DNA of 64,000 nt, taken from positions 83,359-147,358 of the forward strand of contig DFGJ01000041.1 of assembly GCA_002372375.1 (NCBI GenBank), read 5' to 3'. A program made the position numbers and the translations under genes. Below, piece by piece: positions 9,534 to 16,514 of the stretch. The notes beneath the pieces are model-generated. The model saw nothing but the letters and a program-made list of their open reading frames with translations. It did not search any database and had not been told where the DNA came from. Within the stretch, counting starts at the first letter, position 1. Each line of letters opens with the position of its first letter. The DNA is from Ruminococcaceae bacterium UBA3753. GTDB lineage: Bacteria > Bacillota > Clostridia > Oscillospirales > Acutalibacteraceae.

Positions 9534-9878
9534 ATGAATGGGATTAACGAGTGGTACAGAAAGGTAACAACTAACAAAGAATTCGCTAAAAAGTTTGCCG
9601 GATTGGAAGACAATAAGAAAATAGTATCTTTAGCCAAAGAAGAGGGATTTAACTTTACAGAAGAAGAGTTGATGGACCTTAAGGTGGAAGCGGCGGCAGG
9701 AGGCTGGAACCCTTTTGAATTTTTTGGAAACATAATCGCCAAAGGGAAAGAGCTGTACGATCAGTATGGTAAACCGATTATTAATACCGGGAAAGAACTG
9801 TACGATCAGTATGGTAAGCCGATCATTGATACCGGAAAAGGCATTCTTGATAAGTTTACAGGAAATTCTAATAAATAA
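9534..9878 (+). CDS. Nif11-type peptide precursor 3 with a repeated core
   Basis: A 114-residue precursor. The leader (NEWYRKVTTNKEFAKKFAGL, then GFNFTEEELMDL) ends in EAAAGG with the glycines at 56-57. The 57-residue core begins WNPFEFFGNIIAK and contains two tandem 15-residue units of GKELYDQYGKPIINT type (bases 9744-9833), followed by a partial third unit starting GKGILDKF. The units are near-identical in DNA, so the duplication is recent or under selection. The amphipathic, Lys/Tyr-rich repeats recall class II bacteriocins or membrane-active peptides; this is inference. AGGGAGG precedes the ATG. Confidence 0.8.
   Translation: MNGINEWYRKVTTNKEFAKKFAGLEDNKKIVSLAKEEGFNFTEEELMDLKVEAAAGGWNPFEFFGNIIAKGKELYDQYGKPIINTGKELYDQYGKPIIDTGKGILDKFTGNSNK
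9744..9833 (+). repeat. Two 45-base tandem units in the core of precursor 3
   Basis: Units start at 9744 and 9789 and a third, diverged one at 9834, all in frame. Each encodes 15 residues beginning GKELYDQYGKPI. The spacing is exactly 45 bases. Confidence 0.85.
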
Positions 9879-9935
9879 AATATAATAATATGTTTTGTCT
9901 TTTAAAATCATTTAAATGCCAAGAGGTGAAATTTT

Positions 9936-10346
9936 ATGTCTAGTGGTAAAAATATTAATGAGTGGGCAACCGAACTGAAACACAATGAAAAGGTAGCTAA
10001 GAAATATCAAGGTGTAAAAGATGTTGAAGATATATTAAATATTGCACACAAGGACGGATATACATTTTCTAAAAAGGAACTACTAGAATTTGATTTAGGC
10101 GCAGTAGCGGGAGGAAAGAAAGGCAAGAATAAAAAGCCAAAAAGTTCAAGTGGAGGAGGAATGGGCAATGTGTCAGCAGATGTCGGTGATGTAGATGTAG
10201 GAGATATATCAGCAAACATTGAAAGACTTATTAATTTTGGTCCTCAAATAGAAAACAACATTAATAGTGATGTAAAACTGTACAACACCGGAGCCAATTC
10301 GTCGGGCTATATAGATTATAAACCTAATATTAATGTGAATAATTAG
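9936..10346 (+). CDS. Nif11-type peptide precursor 4 with Asn/Gly-rich core
   Basis: A 136-residue precursor. The leader (NEWATELKHNEKVAKKYQGV, then GYTFSKKELLEF) ends in GAVAGG with the glycines at 59-60. The 76-residue core starts with a basic KKGKNKKPKSSSGGG stretch, continues with DVGDVDVGDI and finishes with an Asn-rich tail (YNTGANSSGYID, then KPNINVNN). The same kind of tail recurs in precursor 5, so it may be a conserved structural element. AAGAGGTGA precedes the ATG at a normal distance. No Cys is present in the core. Confidence 0.78.
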   Translation: MSSGKNINEWATELKHNEKVAKKYQGVKDVEDILNIAHKDGYTFSKKELLEFDLGAVAGGKKGKNKKPKSSSGGGMGNVSADVGDVDVGDISANIERLINFGPQIENNINSDVKLYNTGANSSGYIDYKPNINVNN

Positions 10347-10380
10347 TAAATTTATACTTTTTTTAAAAAACTAAGTCAAG

Positions 10381-10491
10381 ATGGTAAACTATATTTGTGA
10401 GAGCAAAGATGGAATTGGCGAAAAACATACAAAAAGGGATCACGGACTTTATCATGACAAAGTTACACAGAACAAAAAGTTTAAAAAATAA
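10381..10491 (+). pseudogene. Truncated copy of precursor 6 leader
   Basis: A 36-codon frame from ATG 10381 to TAA 10491 aligns with the first half of the intact precursor at 11426. Shared features are the CESKDGIG/CEHKERFG start, a His-rich middle and the closing TQNKKFK. It ends before any double-glycine site, so it cannot yield an exported peptide. It lies at the start of a decayed block that mirrors the order of the intact genes downstream. Confidence 0.65.
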
Positions 10492-10595
10492 TGAGTAGAG
10501 AACAGATGTCAAAAAAACTTCTTATGTAATCAGTGAAACATGCGCTCACTTACTATTATTTTTACTATTAGTGGTGAATCATTCGGCAGGTTCTG

Positions 10596-10710
10596 ATGAG
10601 CGACATGGAAAAATAAAAAGCAGTAAAGAGTGACAACAACCATAGGGAAAATTTTTTATGGCATAAAAAGTACAAACAATGCCAAAGAAATAGCAAAAAT
10701 TAAGGTAGAT
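10596..10710 (+). pseudogene. Decayed copy of a Nif11-type leader (precursor 7-like)
   Basis: From ATG 10596 the DNA aligns with the start of the gene at 11641: MSD-E-K, then KAVKSD, then the FYGIKNAEEA region at nucleotide level. It is broken by several stops and frameshifts. Together with the preceding remnant it shows that the pair at 11426-11952 was once duplicated here and has decayed. Confidence 0.6.
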
Positions 10711-11097
10711 TGTTGATATTTTCAAACAAGGGATACGTTGAACATTAAGGGACTAGAAAAAAACTGATTGTTACCGTATTTATTACCGGGAAAAATTCTT
10801 ATGGCTCTTACACAGAGGAAGTAGAATTAAAAAATAAACAGTAGCAGAAATTTGTTTGTTTTTAGTTAAATTATTTAATCTTTTGTAGTTGATTTATCTA
10901 TGGAAAGCGGTGGAGCCGTTAATAATTAGGTGATGGCAAAACAGTTAACAAGAGCTGAAAGTTGTACAGTAAACCAGTTATACAAACATATTGTTAGAAA
11001 AGGGCGTTCATTGCTCTCTACTAGATTATACGGCGATTTACAAAAAATAAGGAGATTTAATTTTTATAAATTTATTAGTATGAAGGAGTTTAATCTT
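10711..11097 (+). other. Decayed precursor sequence and leader of precursor 5
   Basis: Fragments resembling the Asn/Gly-rich tails (an ITGKNSYGSYTEE-like stretch near 10770-10830) and a short SGGAVNN end near 10905-10925 look like remnants of further precursor copies. No intact gene is visible. The open frame that starts at 10930 is an upstream extension of precursor 5 without leader features. Confidence 0.45.
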
Positions 11098-11394
11098 ATG
11101 AGTGATAATAAAAAACTTAAAGGGCAGATGAATGAACAGCTATCAGGGTCTAATTTAGGCACAGTAGCTGGAGGGGGTGACGAATTTGGCTTAAATCCGA
11201 ATATACAAGGAACGGGAATTGGTGGTACAATTAAAAATGAAATGGATTTTGATACGGATTTTAATTTTGATTTTAAACTTTTTGGCGATGATATAAAAAA
11301 CGACGTTAACACTAATGTAACAACGAATATTACGGGAAATAACTCAAACGCTAAAATAGATAATAACCCGACCATTAATATAAGGAATAAGTAA
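11098..11394 (+). CDS. Peptide precursor 5, short leader and Asn-rich core
   Basis: I place the start at ATG 11098 because AAGGAG at 11083-11088 is nine bases upstream; a longer frame exists but lacks a ribosome site. The 98-residue product has a leader of only about 26 residues ending GTVAGG, so the N-terminal Nif11 helices are missing. The core is Asp/Asn/Phe-rich (MDFDTDFNFDFKLFGDD) and ends in an Asn-rich tail (TTNITGNNSNAKIDNNP, then INIRNK) similar to that of precursor 4. No Cys is present. It may be a leader-truncated derivative still recognised by the exporter; this is inference. Confidence 0.68.
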   Translation: MSDNKKLKGQMNEQLSGSNLGTVAGGGDEFGLNPNIQGTGIGGTIKNEMDFDTDFNFDFKLFGDDIKNDVNTNVTTNITGNNSNAKIDNNPTINIRNK

Positions 11395-11425
11395 ATTATA
11401 CTTTTTAGGAGAAAAATAAAGCAAA

Positions 11426-11620
11426 ATGGCAGATGGTAGTTGTGAGCACAAAGAAAGATTTGGTAAAGGATTCAAAGAAAGGCATCAAAAACTTTTCCAC
11501 GTTAAAGGTACACAAAATAAAAAGTTCAAAGAAATAAAGGGCAAAGGGCTGAATTCGGAAGAAATTTCTGGTATAGGCGGTGGAGTAGACGACACTTATT
11601 GGTTTTATTTTGCAGAGTAA
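11426..11620 (+). CDS. Small peptide precursor 6, His/Lys-rich leader
   Basis: A 64-residue product from ATG 11426. The leader is unlike the others: basic and His-rich (CEHKERFGKGFKERHQKLFH), then NSEEISGIGGG. The double glycine at 52-53 gives an 11-residue aromatic core, VDDTYWFYFAE. A decayed copy of the leader lies at 10381. AGGAG is about 15 bases upstream of the ATG, so initiation may be weak. It follows precursor 5 after 31 bases. Confidence 0.68.
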   Translation: MADGSCEHKERFGKGFKERHQKLFHVKGTQNKKFKEIKGKGLNSEEISGIGGGVDDTYWFYFAE

Positions 11621-11640
11621 ATTAATAGGAGATAAAACAA

Positions 11641-11952
11641 GTGAGTGATATTGAAAGAATAAAAAAAGCTGTAAAAAGTGACGAAAGCCTACGGAAAAGC
11701 TTTTATGGTATAAAAAATGCAGAAGAGGCTATAGAAATAGCCCATGCTAATGGGTTTAACATTAGTAAAGAGGAGTTAGCAAGAGATCAAGAGTTGAGTG
11801 AAGGTATGTTAGCTGCTGTAGCTGGTGGAAAAGGTGAAAAAAAAGAAACATATATAGACCACTCTATAAAAGCAGTGAATTATGGGAACGGCAGTAATAT
11901 TTATATTCAGAGCAAAGATACAACAAGTGTTGACAACCGCAGTTACAATTAA
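11641..11952 (+). CDS. Nif11-type peptide precursor 7
   Basis: A 103-residue product from GTG 11641, with AGGAGA about six bases upstream. It has a full Nif11-type leader (KKAVKSDESLRKSFYGIKNA, then GFNISKEELARDQ) ending LAAVAGG with glycines at 62-63. The 40-residue core starts KGEKKETYIDHSIKAVN and is rich in Asn/Ser (YGNGSNIYIQSKD), broadly like the tails of precursors 4 and 5. No Cys is present. A decayed relative lies at 10596. Confidence 0.78.
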   Translation: MSDIERIKKAVKSDESLRKSFYGIKNAEEAIEIAHANGFNISKEELARDQELSEGMLAAVAGGKGEKKETYIDHSIKAVNYGNGSNIYIQSKDTTSVDNRSYN

Positions 11953-11977
11953 ATTTATCTTAAAACATGGGATCATT

Positions 11978-12154
11978 ATGAGTGAAGAAAAAAATTACAT
12001 AAGCAAAGAATTAAAAGAAAGCTTAGATAAGGAATTGGAAAAAGTGGATGGGGGAAAAACTTACATTATAACTTACGTTGATGGCTATGAAATATGGATA
12101 GATAAGAATACAGGAGATTTTATAAAAAAGCCTAAAAAAAAGGGGAGTACATAG
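11978..12154 (+). CDS. Small peptide precursor 8, short leader
   Basis: A 58-residue product. I use the ATG at 11978, since a longer frame overlapping precursor 7 has no leader character. The short acidic leader (ELKESLDKELEKVDGG, glycines at 25-26) precedes a 32-residue core with alternating polar/hydrophobic residues (KTYIITYVDGYEIWIDKNTG) and a basic tail KKPKKKGST. The core may form a beta-hairpin; this is inference. It lies 25 bases after precursor 7. Confidence 0.65.
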   Translation: MSEEKNYISKELKESLDKELEKVDGGKTYIITYVDGYEIWIDKNTGDFIKKPKKKGST

Positions 12155-12200
12155 TTTTTGAACGTTGTAGCTTTCCCTTTTAAAAGGAGGGAAAAAAGTT

Positions 12201-12437
12201 TTGCCAGGAGGAATAAAAGAATTTGAAGCAGACTTAATTGAAGAAAAAAATTTTCACGGAGATTTCGACAACATTACGTCTATAGAGCAAGTTCATAAAA
12301 AGGCAATAGAGCATGGATACAATTTTACACTTGAAGAGCTGCAAAATAGCGAAGTGCTAGACACAATTTTAGAGTGCGCGGCAGGTGGAGTTGATAACGA
12401 TTTGAAAAATAATAATATAAACTTAGTTAACGATTAG
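12201..12437 (+). CDS. Nif11-type peptide precursor 9
   Basis: A 78-residue product from TTG 12201, preceded by AAAAGGAGGG. The leader (GYNFTLEELQNSEVLDTILE) resembles those of precursors 3, 4 and 7 and ends ECAAGG with glycines at 62-63. The core is 15 residues, VDNDLKNNNINLVND, short and Asn-rich. One Cys lies in the leader. It is separated from the next precursor by about 160 bases that contain no clear signal. Confidence 0.72.
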   Translation: MPGGIKEFEADLIEEKNFHGDFDNITSIEQVHKKAIEHGYNFTLEELQNSEVLDTILECAAGGVDNDLKNNNINLVND

Positions 12438-12595
12438 TGGTATATCTGGGCTTAAAATAATATTAGAATTACACATTTGTCAAGAAATTTTATAATCACA
12501 TCGGTTCTGTTTTTTAATTAGTAAAAGGTAAATGTACATAAAGCTTTAAGCAACTTATGTAATTATATTCTATTTAAGGCTTTAGAGGAGTTTTC

Positions 12596-12892
12596 ATGGG
12601 TGAAATACGAAATAATAAAAGCTCACACGAACTAGATGATGGAAAACTAGAAATAATAAGCGGTGGAAGAACCAGTGAAGTAAAGTTTTACAATGTGACA
12701 AAGGGTATATGTGAATGTATAGTGGAGATAGATAACGGTAGAGTTGTGGATTTAAAATACCCAACCAGTGATGATAATAGTATTGTTGTAACGAAGAAAC
12801 ATCTTGACACGCTGGTAAAAAGGGGACTTATAACGAATGAACAATGTGCTTTAACTAAAAGAAAGTTAGATTTATATAGTTCACTAACTTAA
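12596..12892 (+). CDS. Peptide precursor 10, short leader and Cys-containing core
   Basis: A 98-residue product from ATG 12596, with GAGGAG just upstream. A short leader ends LEIISGG (glycines at 23-24). The 74-residue remainder (RTSEVKFYNVTKGICECIVE, later NEQCALTKRKLDLY) is the only core with cysteines, three in all. Its C-terminal half looks like a folded helix-turn-helix rather than a short peptide. It could be a larger exported protein or an accessory/immunity protein that keeps a GG leader. It is followed at 24 bases by the protease-like gene. Confidence 0.6.
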   Translation: MGEIRNNKSSHELDDGKLEIISGGRTSEVKFYNVTKGICECIVEIDNGRVVDLKYPTSDDNSIVVTKKHLDTLVKRGLITNEQCALTKRKLDLYSSLT

Positions 12893-12916
12893 ATATTTCG
12901 TTAAGGAGCAAAATTA

Positions 12917-13792
12917 ATGGAAGGTATGGATATTTTGTCTAAATTTGATGCAGACAAAGACACAAAGGAAGAAATTTTAAAATATACAGAAAACAAATTT
13001 AATACAGAGGTAGATATTCCACAAGAAATACCAGATGAGCCTTTTGTGTCTGCTTGGCGAGAAGTAGCCGATGCTGCTAAAAAAGAAGGCATAGAGAAAG
13101 CACTGAACGAAAATGTACCTCACGGAGATGAAGAAATAAAATTAATTAAACCCGAGCTTACAACACTTGAGATTTATAACTCAATAGCGGGTAATATACC
13201 TGTAATTTATTCAAAAGAAGAAGAAGATTTTTATCAACTTGTAACAAAGCTTGTGAATAAAGGAAAAGAAATGCCTAATATTAGAAGGACTGGCGCAAGT
13301 TTTGCTTTTGGTAAAACAAATAAATTTATAGTCCTTTCTAATAAGCCTTATAGTAATATTCCTGCTTCTATGCTAGACCTTGATGACGATAAATGGAAAG
13401 AGTATTCTTTAGTGATAAGAAGAGAACATGAATGTACGCACTACTTTACAAATAGATTTTTAGGTTCTACACACAATAATTTACACGATGAACTAGTCGC
13501 AGATTTTGCAGGTATTGTTTGTGCTACTAATAATTATTATGCAAAATGGTTTTTAATTGGGATGGGCCTAGGAGAAAACAGCGCAGATGAAGAACCGATG
13601 CCAGGGAGATTTCCGGTTTATGTACCAACTTTAAGTGAAAAAGCTAAATATATTATGAAAACGATTTTAATTAAAGCCGCAAAGAATGTAGAAAAGTGGT
13701 ACAATGACTCAGGAAAAGAGATGAGTCGAAACGGCAGAGTGATGTACCTTTGTTCGAAGGGTCTTTTACAGTTGTATTCGCTCTACGATTAG
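12917..13792 (+). CDS. Predicted zinc metalloprotease-like protein with HExxH motif
   Basis: A 291-residue soluble protein from ATG 12917 with AAGGAG eight bases upstream. The motif HECTH at residues 171-175 is a classical HExxH zinc site. It is followed 17 residues later by Glu192 in DELVADFAGI, a plausible third ligand as in gluzincin-type enzymes. No signal peptide or membrane segment is present, so it should act in the cytoplasm. It is the last gene of the precursor array and the only enzyme-like gene there besides the exporters. It could trim leaders, mature the peptides or protect the producer; I cannot decide between these. The N-terminal 100 residues are acidic and unrecognised. Confidence 0.65.
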   Translation: MEGMDILSKFDADKDTKEEILKYTENKFNTEVDIPQEIPDEPFVSAWREVADAAKKEGIEKALNENVPHGDEEIKLIKPELTTLEIYNSIAGNIPVIYSKEEEDFYQLVTKLVNKGKEMPNIRRTGASFAFGKTNKFIVLSNKPYSNIPASMLDLDDDKWKEYSLVIRREHECTHYFTNRFLGSTHNNLHDELVADFAGIVCATNNYYAKWFLIGMGLGENSADEEPMPGRFPVYVPTLSEKAKYIMKTILIKAAKNVEKWYNDSGKEMSRNGRVMYLCSKGLLQLYSLYD

Positions 13793-13836
13793 AGTGTTTG
13801 CCTTTAGTTTTTATCTGATTTTTACTAAGAGGATTT

Positions 13837-14493
13837 ATGAGAATAGTTATTGTAGGTGGAGGAAAGTCCGGTTTTTACATTGCCAAAACAATGTTGGGTA
13901 AAGACTACGAAGTTAATTTGATAGAAAAGAATAAAGCACGGTGTGTATACTTAGCAGATCATCTAGATGCAGAGGTAATTTGCGGTGATGGCACAGAGAT
14001 AGAAGTTTTAGCAAGTGCAATCAATGGAAGAGTTGATTGTTTTATAGCTGCTACCGGTACGGATCAAGATAACCTAGTAGCAGCTCAGCTCGCGAAGAAA
14101 AAATTTCAAGTAAAGAAAGTGATTATAAGTGCAAATGATCCTGGAAATTTAGAAGCGTTAAGAAGATTGGGAATGACAAATATAGTTAGCAATACAGAGC
14201 TAGTAACTAAACTCATTGAGCATGAGATGGACAGTGCAAGCGGGAAATTAATAGCTAGTCTGAATAGAGGTAAGGCATATATCGGGGAGTTCAAGGTTTC
14301 TCCTAAGGCTAAAGTCTTGGGAAAATCACTACGTGAGATAGATATGCCAAAAAATTCTCTGGTAATTTCAATAATAAGAGAGGAAAATCTTATAGTCCCT
14401 CAAGGAGATACCTTTTTTTACGTGGACGACGAAGTAGTTGTGATCTGCGCCGGAGAGGGTGCGGGAAGAAAATTAGATAAAATCTTTAACTAA
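13837..14493 (+). CDS. trkA: TrkA/KtrA-type potassium uptake regulatory subunit
   Basis: A 218-residue cytoplasmic RCK protein. The N-terminal Rossmann domain starts IVIVGGGKSGFYIAKTML, a GxGxxG-like NAD(H)/nucleotide site, and continues with CGDGTEIEVL and AATGTDQDN, typical of TrkA-N. The C-terminal domain (about residues 140-218, AKVLGKSLREIDMP onward) is a TrkA-C ligand-binding domain. It would gate a TrkH/KtrB membrane channel, but no such gene is in the window. AGAGG precedes the ATG. It follows the peptide locus after 44 bases, though the function is unrelated. Confidence 0.88.
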   Translation: MRIVIVGGGKSGFYIAKTMLGKDYEVNLIEKNKARCVYLADHLDAEVICGDGTEIEVLASAINGRVDCFIAATGTDQDNLVAAQLAKKKFQVKKVIISANDPGNLEALRRLGMTNIVSNTELVTKLIEHEMDSASGKLIASLNRGKAYIGEFKVSPKAKVLGKSLREIDMPKNSLVISIIREENLIVPQGDTFFYVDDEVVVICAGEGAGRKLDKIFN

Positions 14494-15228
14494 GTTTACT
14501 TTTTCATCGAAAACTATAGTATCTTTGATTTGTACAGGATACCTGTGTCGGTGTTCCAAGAAATGTGATATGTTAGAGCACGCATCAAAAAGATATCAGC
14601 TACCAAATCATTTTTTGACAGTGCAAAAATAGTTGTGGGAAGATTGGTGTGTCGCTTTTCTTCAATATTAGTGCCAGTTCTTTCTCTAAAATTCAACTAG
14701 TTTTTTTAATTATAACGTTTTACTTCAACTTTGTGCTTATTCTCTTACGTGTTAGAGATTTATGTATGGCTATCTGCAACAAGTTTGTACTATAACGGCG
14801 CTGCCATCACACTTTAAAAATTTGATGACAGTCGTTTTTTAATTACAGAATAAGTAGCTTTTTGAGGCTTTTGTGACTCAAAACAGACAGAATTTTAATT
14901 TAGAAATAAGTTGAATTTTTTAAAATTAGAACTATTAGTGTTTTCTAAAATTAATTTACACTGACTAAACTTTTACACCTTGGGAATACTTGAGGATATT
15001 CTCTCTTTATTAAAATAATTAACCTGAGTATTTTAAAAAAATTCAAGTTATTTGCTAAAGTCTTTATGTTACGAAATAAACAAACTTTTAGCTTAGCAAG
15101 TCAACAAAACAAGCTCTTCTATATATGAATAAATTGATTTGGTGATACTTCCGAATTTTTTTACTTGAATAGATCCTGTAATATTGTTCCGGTTTTTTCA
15201 AAAGATTTACAACATTAATTTGTTTTAC
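14494..15228. other. Long gap with no recognised gene
   Basis: About 730 bases of AT-rich sequence between trkA and the rpmE promoter. One imperfect hairpin followed by T residues is listed separately at 14801-14840. Short open frames here lack ribosome sites and protein-like composition. Confidence 0.5.
14801..14840 (+). terminator. Possible intrinsic terminator
   Basis: CTGCCATCA and TGATGACAG (8 of 9 pairs) flank a 12-14 base AT-rich loop and are followed by TCG and six T residues. It is 300 bases beyond trkA, so it may end a long 3' extension or a small transcript. The call is weak. Confidence 0.35.
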
Positions 15229-15257
15229 TTGCGGATAGTTGCAAAAGATTGTATAAT
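15229..15257 (+). promoter_or_regulatory. Promoter of rpmE
   Basis: TTGCGG at 15229-15234, a 17-base spacer and a perfect TATAAT at 15252-15257. The transcript would start near 15264, about 33 bases ahead of the rpmE start. Confidence 0.7.
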
Positions 15258-15296
15258 AGGGCGGGTAAGGCGTTAAGGAAGACTGGAGGTTTTAAT

Positions 15297-15506
15297 ATGA
15301 AGTCTGGTTTACATCCAAGTTATGGAAAAACTACTATTACGTGTGCTTGCGGTAATGTTGTGGAAACGCGGTCTACAAAAAAAAATATAAAGGTGGAGAT
15401 TTGTGCCAATTGTCATCCGTTTTTCACCGGAAAGCAAAAGTTGGTTGATACTGGCGGTAGAGTAGAGAGATTTAAACGCAGATTCAAAGCATCAGCTGGT
15501 AGGTAA
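15297..15506 (+). CDS. rpmE: Ribosomal protein bL31
   Basis: A 69-residue protein starting at ATG 15297, which has GGAGG upstream; a longer frame begins inside the promoter and is not real. It has the L31 start [10 protein letters not shown] and a zinc ribbon built from CACGN and CANCHPF, so it is the zinc-binding (C+) form. It ends [11 protein letters not shown], the usual basic tail that contacts 23S rRNA. Length is normal for the family. The stop lies 21 bases before the first yigZ fragment. Confidence 0.95.
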   Translation: MKSGLHPSYGKTTITCACGNVVETRSTKKNIKVEICANCHPFFTGKQKLVDTGGRVERFKRRFKASAGR

Positions 15507-15527
15507 TTTGTTTTTTAGTAGGTAATT

Positions 15528-15698
15528 GTGGCTAAAGAATATAAGGCTTTAAAATTTCCTGTAACGGCTGAGTTTACGGAAAAACGTTCGAGGTTCGTGG
15601 TAAATCTGTTCCCTTCTCCTGATTTGTCTGTGGCTGTGGAGCATCTTTCTTCGGTAAAGCGTAAATATTATGATGCAAAACATAGTGCTTACGTTTAG
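15528..15698 (+). pseudogene. Truncated 5' copy of yigZ (copy 1)
   Basis: A 56-codon frame from GTG 15528 to TAG 15698 that copies the N-terminus of YigZ (MAKEYKALKFPVTAEF onward) and ends abruptly at AYV-stop. It lacks the catalytic/substrate part of the family and should be non-functional, although it retains a start codon. It is one 180-base unit of a three-unit tandem array. Confidence 0.85.
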
Positions 15699-15707
15699 TG
15701 GGTGGTT

Positions 15708-15878
15708 ATGGTTAGAGAATATAAGACTTTAAAATTTCCTGTAACGGTTGAGCTTACGGAAAAACGTTCGAGGTTCGTGGTAAATCTGTTCCCTTCTCCT
15801 GATTTGTCTGTGGCTGTGGAGCATCTTTCTTCGGTAAAGCGTAAATATCATGGTACAAAGCATAATGCTTACGTTTAG
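15708..15878 (+). pseudogene. Truncated 5' copy of yigZ (copy 2)
   Basis: The second 56-codon fragment, from ATG 15708 to TAG 15878 (MVREYKTLKFPVTVEL onward). It differs from copy 1 and from the intact gene at only a few positions, which implies a recent duplication. It ends at the same AYV-stop junction as copy 1. Confidence 0.85.
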
Positions 15879-15887
15879 TGGGTAGTT

Positions 15888-16514
15888 ATGGCTAGAGAAT
15901 ATAAGACTTTAAAATTTCCTGTAACGGCTGAGCTTACGGAAAAACGTTCGAGGTTCGTGGCAAATCTGTTTCCCTCTCCTGATTTGTCTGTGGCTGTGGA
16001 GCATCTTTCTTTGGTAAAGCGTAAATATCATGATGCGAAGCATAATGCTTACGCTTATGTTCTAATTTCGGGGAAAAAGAAGTTTTCTGATGACGGGGAA
16101 CCTGGTGGCACAGCCGGTAGGCCTATTCTTGATATACTAGAAAAGAATGGGATCTTTAATGTCATTGCTATTGTTAGCAGGTATTTCGGTGGTGTGCTTT
16201 TGGGTACGGGGGGACTTGTACGAGCCTATTCCGGTGCAGTACTTAAAGCTTTTGAGGTTGCCGAGTTTGATTTGATGATGCCATGCGATTATTGTAAAGC
16301 TAGGTGCTGTTACAATGTCTTAACCAAGACACTTGAGGCTTTGGAAAGTTTTGGAGTTTATTTTGAAAGAAAAAGTTTTGAAAGACAAGTTGAAATATTT
16401 TTTTACTCTGCTACCGATGATACCCCATTTATAAAGCAGAAACTTCGTAATATTAGCGCTGGAACAACTAAGTTTGAAATTCTAGAAAAAAGGATACATA
16501 ATCTTAATAAGTAG
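15888..16514 (+). CDS. yigZ: YigZ/IMPACT family protein
   Basis: A 208-residue intact member of the IMPACT/UPF0029 family. The family core is clear: AKHNAYAYVLISGKKKFSDD, then GEPGGTAGRPIL and VSRYFGGVLLGTGGLVRAYS. The last 70 residues fit the second, ferredoxin-like domain. The bacterial function is not settled; eukaryotic IMPACT influences GCN2 signalling. The start at ATG 15888 lies at the end of the second duplicated unit, so its translation signals are inside duplicated sequence (weak ribosome site). Confidence 0.9.
   Translation: MAREYKTLKFPVTAELTEKRSRFVANLFPSPDLSVAVEHLSLVKRKYHDAKHNAYAYVLISGKKKFSDDGEPGGTAGRPILDILEKNGIFNVIAIVSRYFGGVLLGTGGLVRAYSGAVLKAFEVAEFDLMMPCDYCKARCCYNVLTKTLEALESFGVYFERKSFERQVEIFFYSATDDTPFIKQKLRNISAGTTKFEILEKRIHNLNK

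Larger units (their letters stand above)
15528..16065 (+). repeat. Three-unit tandem duplication of the yigZ 5' region
   Basis: Units start at 15528, 15708 and 15888, exactly 180 bases apart, and are nearly identical over about 170 bases. Units 1 and 2 close with a TTTAGTGGGT-type junction that recreates the sequence found before unit 1. Unit 3 runs on into the full gene. Confidence 0.9.

Noticed and set aside
10930..11097. N-terminal extension of precursor 5 (about 56 residues)
   Set aside because: It is basic, unlike any leader in the array, and the good ribosome site lies at 11083-11088 ahead of ATG 11098.
13858..13880. GGAGGAAAGTCCG, a motif of RNase P RNA
   Set aside because: It encodes the glycine-rich NAD site of TrkA in an intact gene; no RNase P RNA structure surrounds it.
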